Positions 19,770 through 25,406 of a DNA stretch of 40,247 bases are shown here, one piece after another (positions within the stretch are counted from its first letter, which is position 1; each line of letters opens with the position of its first letter). This stretch comes from Verrucomicrobiia bacterium. Its GTDB lineage: Bacteria > Verrucomicrobiota > Verrucomicrobiia > Verrucomicrobiales > Akkermansiaceae. The stretch lies in the NCBI GenBank assembly GCA_030430455.1, contig JAUIJB010000032.1, positions 1 to 40,247 on the forward strand. The letters are read 5' to 3'. A model generated the notes under the pieces. It had not been told where the DNA came from. It made no database searches and worked only from the letters and a program-made list of their open reading frames with translations. Position numbers and translations under genes: made by a program.

Positions 19770-20762
19770 ATGCGCCGCCCCGAGGGAATCCTCCGCCTGC
19801 TCGCCGTCCTGGTGCTCGCGCTCATTCCCGGACCCGCCGCGGCGAGCCTGGTCGACACGCCGCCCGCCGGGGTGGTCGAGGTTGAGGTGAGCGCCCACGT
19901 CATGGACATCGTCCGCATCGCCGGGTCGGAGCAGTTCTTCGAGGCGGACATCGCGTTCAGCGCGACCTGGAAGGATCACCGGCTGGCGACCGGCGGGGCC
20001 ACCGTGGTCCGGGGCGTCGACGAGATCTGGACCCCGCGGGTCACCGTGGCCAACCGCCGCAACCTGAAGACCTTGTTTCCCCAGGAGGTGCGGATCGATT
20101 CCGAGGGCGTCGTCCGCTACACCCAGCGCATCATCGGCGAGTTCTCCTGCCGCCTCGACCTCCACGAGTTTCCCTTCGACCACCAGTCGCTGGTCGTCCA
20201 CCTGATCGCACGCAACGACCCCGCGGCCGAGATCCGCCTGCTGCCGGCCGCCGAGGGCGCCAGCTGCGCGGACGACCTGACCATCTCCGACTGGAAGCTC
20301 GGCGCGCCCGGGCTCGTCGACGCGCCCTACCCGGTGCCCTCGGCCGGCTTCGCGCTGCCGGGGCTGGCGCTGTCGATGTCGGCCGAGCGTCACACGACCT
20401 ACTACTTCGGCACCCTCTTCGCCTCGGCCGCGATCATCCTGTGCATGGCGTGGATGGTGTTCTGGATGCCGCCCTCGGTCATCCCGGCGCGGGTCAGCAT
20501 CTCGGTGACCTCGATGCTGACCCTTATCGCCCACCGCTTCGTCGTCGCCCAGGAGCTGCCGCGGCTGCCCTACCTCACCCGTATGGACCACTTCCTGCTC
20601 GGCGCCGCCTTCATGGTGTTGCTCGCGCTGGTCGGGGTGGTCGTGGTCACCCGGGTGGTCAACCGCGGCGACGAGGACAAGGCCGAGCGACTGAACCGGG
20701 CGATGCGGTGGACCTATCCGGTGGCCGCCATCGCACTGCTGGTGACGGCGCTGTCGGTGTAG
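19770..20762 (+). CDS. Bacterial pentameric ligand-gated ion channel (Cys-loop receptor homologue)
   Basis: 330 residues from ATG 19770, beginning with a signal peptide (about 1-26). The extracellular beta-sandwich shows the loop-A-like VDEIWTPRVTVAN (83-95) and the hallmark loop LHEFPFDHQS (131-140). Only one flanking cysteine is present, as in other prokaryotic members. Four transmembrane helices follow: M1 about 211-233, M2 about 240-261 (SVTSMLTLIAHRFVVAQELP), M3 about 272-296 and M4 about 313-330. M2 through the M2-M3 linker (TLIAH to LPYLT) closely resembles what I remember of GLIC. The loop between M3 and M4 is short. It is likely an inner-membrane cation- or proton-gated channel; ligand and selectivity are inferred only. 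Its last 112 bp are duplicated at 22951-23062. A TTG at 19734 is a less likely start. Confidence 0.9.
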   Translation: MRRPEGILRLLAVLVLALIPGPAAASLVDTPPAGVVEVEVSAHVMDIVRIAGSEQFFEADIAFSATWKDHRLATGGATVVRGVDEIWTPRVTVANRRNLKTLFPQEVRIDSEGVVRYTQRIIGEFSCRLDLHEFPFDHQSLVVHLIARNDPAAEIRLLPAAEGASCADDLTISDWKLGAPGLVDAPYPVPSAGFALPGLALSMSAERHTTYYFGTLFASAAIILCMAWMVFWMPPSVIPARVSISVTSMLTLIAHRFVVAQELPRLPYLTRMDHFLLGAAFMVLLALVGVVVVTRVVNRGDEDKAERLNRAMRWTYPVAAIALLVTALSV

Positions 20763-20897
20763 CGCCGGCGGCGAAGCAAGAGGGCGCCAAAGCCGGTGGC
20801 GAAAAGCGGAAGCAGGCCGGGCTCCGGGACGGTGGTGATCGATTTGAGGACGAAGCTGGTGCCAAGCGGGATGCGGATGCCGTCCAGTTCCAGCGAC
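20651..20897 (+). repeat. Direct repeat, left copy (channel 3' end plus PEP-CTERM 3' end)
   Basis: About 247 bp that reappear at 22951-23197 with 17 mismatches by my count and no gap; the offset is exactly 2300 bp. It covers the last 37 codons of the ion channel, and on the other strand the C-terminal coding end of a PEP-CTERM gene. After a deletion of about 40 bp relative to the right copy, a further 12-base match (CAACAGCGGGGT, 20905-20916) follows, so the homology probably ends near 20916. Confidence 0.9.
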
Positions 20898-20916
20898 CGC
20901 CGACCAACAGCGGGGT
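20714..20916 (-). pseudogene. Truncated 3' remnant of a PEP-CTERM protein gene
   Basis: On the minus strand this encodes only the last 65 or so residues of the protein at 23014-23721: IRIPLGTSFVLKSITTV, then VPEPGLLPLFATGFGALLL, an Arg cluster and the same short tail. The signal peptide and body are missing because the homology stops at about 20916, where unrelated hsdM-like sequence begins on the other strand. A frame can be read upstream to 20992, but that part is antisense to the hsdM remnant. It should not make an exported protein. Confidence 0.8.
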
Positions 20917-21201
20917 ACGACGAGGTCCTGCCGTGCTTTCGACCCGGAGCCCGCCACCGCCGCAAGGCGAGCTGGTCGCCAGACAAACCCAAAGGCCGCT
21001 GGCGCTGTTATGACTGGGCGGAACTGGAGAAGCGTGAGAAGCTCAACCTCGACCTGAGTTGGCTGAATGACGAGACGGTCGATGACGGGTCCAATCCCCC
21101 ACGAACCCGACAAACTGGCCGTAGACATGATCGGGGACTTGCAGAATGCCCTCGAGCTGCCCACGGAAGTCTCCCAAGTCGTCACCAAGCGCCCCTCCTG
21201 A
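20917..21201 (+). pseudogene. Frameshifted 3' remnant of a type I restriction-modification methyltransferase (HsdM)
   Basis: About 95 codons matching the C-terminal end of HsdM N6-adenine methyltransferases as I know them: SWSPDKPKGRWRCYDWAEL, then KREKLNLDLSWLNDET. The frame is then lost in a run of five C (21096-21100). With one C removed, it continues as HEPDKLAVDMIGDLQNALEL to a TGA at 21199-21201. HsdM proteins typically end with such a 'PDxLAxxxIxDLxxALE' helix. The catalytic domain (NPPY motif) is absent, so no activity is expected. The remnant begins exactly at the repeat junction, and its stop overlaps the ATG of the next gene (TGATG), which suggests it was carried in with that gene. 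Confidence 0.7.
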
Positions 21202-21968
21202 TGTCCGAGACGGAAACCCTCGATCCCTTCGAGCTGCCGCACCCACCCATCGTGGAAGCGGTGGTGGACATCGATTGCGACCTGCCGCCGGGTCTGGACT
21301 TCGCGCGGGTTGAAGAGGTAATGGGAGATGCCCTCAAGGACGCTTATCCGCTCAGGCGAAAACGGCTTGTCCACGAGGCCAAGGTGGATCTGAAGCAGGG
21401 CGAACAGCCAAAGTTGACCGCGCGGCACGGTCTGGCCGCTGTCCATTTCGTCGCTCAAGACGAGAAGCAGATCGTCCAGGCCCGTCCTGCTGGATTCTCT
21501 TTCAATCGCTTGGCGCCTTACACCTCCTTCGACGAATATCTCCCCGAGATCGAGCGATGCTGGGCGGTGTTTTTCGAGGTGGTCCGCCCGGTGCAGGTGC
21601 GCAAACTGGGACTCCGTTACATCAACCGCATACCCATCCCTCTCGAAAACGGAACGGTGAACCTGGCCGGCTATCTTCGGGTGAGCCCGAATTTGCCGGA
21701 GGGCTCCGGCCTCCAGTTCGCGGACTTCTTCCACCAGCATCGGGCGGGGGACCCGAACACCGGCAACAAAGCCAATATCATCCTCGCCAGTCAGCCACAA
21801 GAGGACGGGTGTCTGCCGCTTCTGCTAGACATCGAGGTTTTTCGGGAAGAACGTCTCGAACCAGCCCCACTGGAAAAGTGGCGGGAATCGATCGAGCAGC
21901 TTCGTTCGCTGAAGAATCACGTTTTCGAGCACAGCCTGACCCAGAAATGCCTGAACCTGTTTCAATAG
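21201..21968 (+). CDS. TIGR04255 family protein
   Basis: 255 residues. The sporadically distributed TIGR04255 family is recognised by the N-terminal LPHPPIVEAVVDIDCDLP, the central GFSFNRLAPYTSFDEYLPE, the conserved KLGLRYINRIPIP, and a C-terminal helical segment with LRSLKNHVFEHSLT. No catalytic motif or membrane segment is visible, so it is a soluble protein of unknown function. The ATG overlaps the stop of the hsdM remnant, and its end overlaps the next gene by 22 bp. The DNA is visibly less GC-rich than the flanking glp/channel region, consistent with transfer. In my experience such genes sit in variable islands; the role could be in defence or in handling a partner protein, but that is inference. 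Confidence 0.85.
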   Translation: MSETETLDPFELPHPPIVEAVVDIDCDLPPGLDFARVEEVMGDALKDAYPLRRKRLVHEAKVDLKQGEQPKLTARHGLAAVHFVAQDEKQIVQARPAGFSFNRLAPYTSFDEYLPEIERCWAVFFEVVRPVQVRKLGLRYINRIPIPLENGTVNLAGYLRVSPNLPEGSGLQFADFFHQHRAGDPNTGNKANIILASQPQEDGCLPLLLDIEVFREERLEPAPLEKWRESIEQLRSLKNHVFEHSLTQKCLNLFQ

Positions 21969-22480
21969 TCACCTTTGCCGGTGTCGCGGTACTTGGCGGT
22001 GCGGGTTGCCTGCGGGAAACGCAGTCTCGTTCCAGTGGTGTCTCGGACCAAGCCGGCTTTGTCGCGGAAACGGCCCGTGCTCTCGTTGCCCGGAACGACC
22101 TCACGGCGTCCATCATTGGGAATCGCGCGGAGGTCATGTCCGAGCTGTACGAACTGGCGGACGAGCACGCCGAGCCTGGGTGGGACGGTGCCGAGGCTCC
22201 GGCGGTCTCCGAGGCCGTTCTGAAGCGTGCCGCGGAGATGATTGCCGCCTTGCCCTCTTCGGTGCCCAATCCGGAGCTGGGCGTCGACCCCGACGACGGA
22301 GCGATCGCCCTGGAGTGGAGCAGCGGCTCCCATCGGGTGTTCTCGGTGAGTGTTGGTGAGACTCAACGCATGGCGTGTGCCGGCATCGACGGCACCGACG
22401 TTTGGCACAACGTCAGCCGCTTCGATGGAGCAACGGTTCCGCCGTTTGTGCTTCAGGGAATCCAGAAGGTGATTGGATGA
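21947..22480 (+). CDS. Small protein of a TIGR04255-linked cassette, unknown function
   Basis: 177 residues from ATG 21947. The second half carries recognisable but unnamed features: ELADEHAEPGWDGAEAPAVSE, a helical AEMIAALPSS, then DPDDGAIALEWSSGSHRVFSVSVG and a C-terminal helix. The 'GWDG...P(x)VS' and 'DG-I-LEW...R-FSVS-G' elements are ones I have seen in small proteins encoded beside TIGR04255 genes. The first 60 residues are less typical, so the real start may be internal (an ATG at 22136 would remove them). It overlaps TIGR04255 by 22 bp upstream and the next gene by 4 bp (ATGA). No membrane segment is certain, although FAGVAVLGGAG is mildly hydrophobic. Confidence 0.65.
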   Translation: MPEPVSIVTFAGVAVLGGAGCLRETQSRSSGVSDQAGFVAETARALVARNDLTASIIGNRAEVMSELYELADEHAEPGWDGAEAPAVSEAVLKRAAEMIAALPSSVPNPELGVDPDDGAIALEWSSGSHRVFSVSVGETQRMACAGIDGTDVWHNVSRFDGATVPPFVLQGIQKVIG

Positions 22481-22905
22481 GCCAGCTCCCGTCGGGACTC
22501 TCTGCAGAAGTCGGCCGTGCCGAACCGCTGGCACGCTATTGCACTTCCTCAAGCTGGGTCGCGAAATCCAAGGGCAGGGTCAAGTATCAGGCCTTCCTAC
22601 CTGCCCCGGATGATGACACCTCGGTCTATCGGAGCCTGGGGATGGCGGATGAAGAGCTCTGGGCCCACGCCGACCGCTACTTCGTAAACTCGGAGGGCGA
22701 GCCCCATCGGCTTCACGGAGCTGCGGTCGTTCGCGCATCGAACGTGATGGAATCCGGAATCCAAGTCATTCCCGATGAGGCGCCACCTCGCCATGCAAAT
22801 CTGAGAGGCTGGCCTAATGACGACGATCCGGAGCTTCAGAAGTCAAAGCGGAAGGCTGTTGCGACGCGCATTGCCTCCGAAGCCAAATGGCACCCAAAGA
22901 ACTAG
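22477..22905 (+). CDS. Third cassette protein, unknown function
   Basis: 142 residues starting in the ATGA overlap with the preceding gene. Visible features: a compact N-terminal part ending FLPAPDDDTSVYRSLGM (a 'TSV-[YF]-R' pattern), ADEELWAHADRYF, a strand region, and a C-terminal EAPPRHANLRGWP followed by a Lys-rich helix (SKRKAVATRIASEA). The 'PPRHAN-GWP' motif is strongly reminiscent of a small uncharacterised family encoded in genomic islands. No signal peptide or membrane segment is present. Tight coupling to the previous two genes argues that the three products work together. The gene ends 45 bp before the right direct repeat. Confidence 0.75.
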   Translation: MSQLPSGLSAEVGRAEPLARYCTSSSWVAKSKGRVKYQAFLPAPDDDTSVYRSLGMADEELWAHADRYFVNSEGEPHRLHGAAVVRASNVMESGIQVIPDEAPPRHANLRGWPNDDDPELQKSKRKAVATRIASEAKWHPKN

Positions 22906-22950
22906 CACCTGCCCTTTCTCACTACTGCGCCACCAGCCTCTGGAGCATTG

Positions 22951-23197
22951 CCGCGTGGTCACCCGCGGCGAGGAGGACAAGGCCGAGCGACTGAACCGGG
23001 CGATGCGCTGGATCTACCCGGTGGCCGCCATCGCACTGCTGGTGACGGCGCTGTCGGTGTAGCGCCGGCGGCGAAGCAAGAGGGCGCCAAAGCCGGTGGC
23101 GAAAAGTGACAGCAGGCCGGGTTCGGGGACGGTGGTGATCGATTTGAGGACGAAGCTGGTGCCCACCGGGATCCGGCTGCTGTCCAGTTGCAGCGAC
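22951..23197 (+). repeat. Direct repeat, right copy
   Basis: Counterpart of 20651-20897 (offset 2300 bp, about 93% identical by my count). In the channel-coding part the differences include several silent third-position changes plus N-to-T, D-to-E and T-to-I. They therefore look like divergence between two functional homologues rather than decay of a fresh duplicate. The intact PEP-CTERM gene continues rightward from this copy. Confidence 0.9.
22955..23062 (+). pseudogene. Orphan M4 fragment of a pentameric ligand-gated channel gene
   Basis: An open frame encodes the last 35 or so residues of the channel (EEDKAERLNRAMRWIYP and the M4 helix to ALSV, then stop) without any preceding receptor sequence. 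It is the coding content of the right direct repeat. No start codon or ribosome site of its own is evident, so it is a relic of a complete homologous gene. Confidence 0.8.
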
Positions 23198-23721
23198 GTG
23201 ACCTCGCCCAGGTCGACAGCGGGAAATTGATCGAAGCCGATCAACAGCGGGGTTCCGGGAGTGATGTCATGGAGGCGGAAGGTGGCCTCATCCGTGCCGG
23301 AGCTCCCGCTGACCCTCAGGTCGATGAACCAATCGACCTCGCCGACCGACTCGAAGAGCAGCGCGAAGGAAGTCGCTCCCCCTGCCAGCAGGTTCACCGG
23401 GGTGTCGGAGGTGTAGAGCACCTCGAAGTAACCCCTCGCGTTGCCGGACAGCCCGAGGTCGTCCACCGAGTAGCTCAGCTCCGCCAGCGTCGTGTCCACC
23501 GCCAGCCGCTGGGCGCCGTAGCTGACTTCGAGGATGCGCCGGGTGAACGGCGAGTTGCTCAGGACAACCGGCGGCGTGGTCGTCAGCCGGGGTTCACCAT
23601 TGCTGGTCCGGACGACCTCCTGAGGCCCGTCGATGAAGGTGTCGATGGTTGCGGACCGGACCGGGCAACTCGCCAGAACCAGCAGGGCGAGAGCGGAGTA
23701 GCACCCACCAAACGCATTCAT
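23014..23721 (-). CDS. PEP-CTERM sorting-domain exported protein
   Basis: 235 residues with an N-terminal signal peptide (about 1-23, YSALALLVLASCPVRSA). A beta-rich body of about 170 residues follows, with no catalytic motif I recognise. The PEP-CTERM sorting signal is VPEPGLLSLFATGFGALLL followed by an Arg cluster. Such proteins are exported and processed by an exosortase, often into a biofilm or exopolysaccharide matrix. Unusually, about 15 residues (YTDSAVTSSAMAATG) follow the Arg cluster. This happens because the 3' end overlaps the convergent channel gene fragment by about 49 bp, and the left remnant has the same tail. Upstream DNA (23722-23757) is AT-rich and includes a 6-bp hairpin. 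Confidence 0.88.
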   Translation of the reverse strand: MNAFGGCYSALALLVLASCPVRSATIDTFIDGPQEVVRTSNGEPRLTTTPPVVLSNSPFTRRILEVSYGAQRLAVDTTLAELSYSVDDLGLSGNARGYFEVLYTSDTPVNLLAGGATSFALLFESVGEVDWFIDLRVSGSSGTDEATFRLHDITPGTPLLIGFDQFPAVDLGEVTSLQLDSSRIPVGTSFVLKSITTVPEPGLLSLFATGFGALLLRRRRYTDSAVTSSAMAATG

Positions 23722-23809
23722 AATGTAAATACGAATAGTTCCCCGAGGATCCCTCGGTCAATCCGATTCGATCCGCTTCCGCTCGTCCCCAGGGCGGACC
23801 GGCCCGCCC

Positions 23810-23862
23810 TTACGGCGTCAGCAGCACCTGCTGCAATGCCTCGTCGGGAACCGGCGAAGAGG
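23810..23862 (-). pseudogene. Possible decayed copy of the SNF2 gene 3' end
   Basis: Minus-strand codons give V-P-D-E-A-L-Q-Q-V-L-L-T-P-stop, compared with V-P-D-A-A-M-L-Q-A-L-L-A-P-stop at the end of the SNF2 helicase (25407-28175). The DNA matches at roughly 70% of positions, and the stop falls at the same place. It lies just downstream of the AAA_14 ATPase stop, so that gene appears bracketed by two versions of the same 3' end. The match is short and could be chance. Confidence 0.4.
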
Positions 23863-23864
23863 AC

Positions 23865-25271
23865 CTAGCCGGGCCCGGTCGCCGCCCCGAGCGCGTAGGC
23901 ATGGATGGCAGCGGGTTCGAGGATCACCTCGATCCCGTCGCGGGACTCCCGGCCCTCCCTGGTGCGGGTCGTGATCGTCAGTTGGCGCAGGCCGTTTTCG
24001 CGACAGAAGCCGAGCCAAGGTGCCCAGCTCGCGGGCCGCTGGGCGGTCCGGTCGGTGTATTTGATCTCGACGGCTTCCTCCGCGACGATGCCCCCGGTCA
24101 GGGCGACGAGATCGAGTTCGTGGATCTTCCGGCCGCTCTTCCAGCGGGCGTAGTGCAGGTGTTCTCCGAGCCGGTGGAAGCGCTGGGCGAAGATCGCCGT
24201 CTCCACCAGATGGCCAAGGCCGTCGTCGCCCTCGGCGAGAGGGGAAAAGAGTCCGGTGCGCAGGGAGGGATTGGTGAGGTAGATCTTGTATTGCCGGTCG
24301 CGCTGGAACCTCCCCGCCTTGCGATCCACCCGGGTCACCACACGAATGAGGAACGCGGCTTCGAGATAATCGATGTAGCGACGCAGCGTGTTCTTGGCGA
24401 CGGCCGAACTCCTGGAGAGTTCCTCCAGTGAGAGCTCCCCCCCGCTGTTTAATGCGAGCATGGTGAAGAGCCGGTGCAGTTCGCGCACGTCGGAGATCCC
24501 GTAGAGGCTGGGAAGGTCACGCAGCAGGACCTTGTCGATGATGTCGGAGCGCATGAAGCGAACCGTGTCCTGCTGGGGCGCGTCACCGAGTGCGATCTCG
24601 GGGTAACCTCCGAAGTTCAGGTAGCGAATGAACTCGGCGTTCAGGGCTTCGATATCCGTTGCGAAGAAACCTCCCGCGTCGCCGCCGACGAGGCCGTCGA
24701 GCCCGCGGAGCTCGATGAACTCCGCGAAGGTCAGGGGCGGGAGCAGAAAGTCCGTGAAGCGCCCGGCACCGGATTCCCTGCTGCCGCGGCCCAGTGCCGC
24801 ATTGGCGGAGCCGGAGACCACGAAGCGTGTCACACTGCCGGAGTCATGCAGTGACTTGAGGTGCATTTCCCAATCCCGCAGGTACTGGATCTCGTCAAAG
24901 AACACGTAGCAGTGCTGGCGCCGCCAGTCGCTGCCCGTGACGCGGTGGAAGGCATCGAGGAGCCCGGAGAGCGAGGCGTCGATGTAGAGGGGATTGTCGA
25001 CCGCGACGTAGAGAATCCGGCCGGGGGGCACGCCTTCCTCCAGCAATTCCGCAATGGCATGGTGGATGAGGTAGGTCTTGCCCACCCGGCGCGGCCCGAG
25101 GAGCACCACTTCCCGCCGCGGTGCGCCCTGGCGAACGAGTTGGAGGAAGCTCTTCAGGAACGAGCGCTTCCGCTCGGTCTGGAATCGTGCCGACAAGGAG
25201 GGGAGTTCGCCCCACCAGGGATTCTCCTCACTCAGGGCAATCTCCAGCTGCTCCGGGGTGATCCGTATCAC
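23865..25271 (-). CDS. AAA_14/DUF4143 ATP-binding protein
   Basis: 468 residues. The N-terminal AAA_14 ATPase has Walker A LLGPRRVGKTYL (Lys 65), Walker B YVFFDEIQY (121-130) and the sensor-like FVVSGSANAAL. The middle contains FLLPPLTFAEFIEL and YLNFGGYPEIAL, typical of the family, then a winged-helix-like SLEELSRSSAVAKNTLRRYIDYLEAAFLI. The C-terminal DUF4143 domain has a PD-(D/E)xK-like pattern with ELDLVAL and AVEIKYTD. Proteins of this family occur sporadically and are often mobile; the biological role is unsettled. It starts with GTG directly after a good promoter (25278-25306) and has no Shine-Dalgarno, so a leaderless message is possible. Its stop abuts a possible remnant of the SNF2 3' end. 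Confidence 0.9.
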   Translation of the reverse strand: MIRITPEQLEIALSEENPWWGELPSLSARFQTERKRSFLKSFLQLVRQGAPRREVVLLGPRRVGKTYLIHHAIAELLEEGVPPGRILYVAVDNPLYIDASLSGLLDAFHRVTGSDWRRQHCYVFFDEIQYLRDWEMHLKSLHDSGSVTRFVVSGSANAALGRGSRESGAGRFTDFLLPPLTFAEFIELRGLDGLVGGDAGGFFATDIEALNAEFIRYLNFGGYPEIALGDAPQQDTVRFMRSDIIDKVLLRDLPSLYGISDVRELHRLFTMLALNSGGELSLEELSRSSAVAKNTLRRYIDYLEAAFLIRVVTRVDRKAGRFQRDRQYKIYLTNPSLRTGLFSPLAEGDDGLGHLVETAIFAQRFHRLGEHLHYARWKSGRKIHELDLVALTGGIVAEEAVEIKYTDRTAQRPASWAPWLGFCRENGLRQLTITTRTREGRESRDGIEVILEPAAIHAYALGAATGPG

Positions 25272-25272
25272 G

Positions 25273-25320
25273 ATAAGATCATCAAATTAATCCTATCGGT
25301 TGTCAAATCGAATAAGATCA
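25273..25320. repeat. Pair of ATAAGATCA direct repeats flanking the promoter
   Basis: ATAAGATCA occurs at 25273-25281 and 25312-25320, 39 bp apart, about four helical turns. The left copy overlaps the -10 region of the AAA_14 promoter and the right copy lies just upstream of its -35. That placement would suit a dimeric regulator binding the same face of the DNA. No regulator gene is identified. Confidence 0.45.
25278..25306 (-). promoter_or_regulatory. Sigma-70-type promoter for the AAA_14 gene
   Basis: On the minus strand a perfect -35 (TTGACA, 25301-25306) is separated by 17 bp from GATGAT (25278-25283, 4 of 6 matches to TATAAT). Transcription would begin around 25271, essentially at the GTG start. 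The segment is strikingly AT-rich compared with its surroundings. Confidence 0.5.
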
Positions 25321-25406
25321 AGCAAGTGACCTTAAGTAATCCCGAGCGAACGGCCGGGTGGCCGGTTGCCCGGTGCAACAGGCCTTCGCCTCCGGGCCCT
25401 TGAAAC

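Noticed and set aside
19647..21800. 717-codon minus-strand frame across the channel and TIGR04255 genes
   Set aside because: Antisense to two recognised genes. Its only real content is the short PEP-CTERM remnant, which lies in a different frame.
23791..23810. AGGGCGG/CCGCCCT hairpin downstream of the AAA_14 gene
   Set aside because: The stem has only 7 bp and no T tract on either strand, so a terminator call is not supported.
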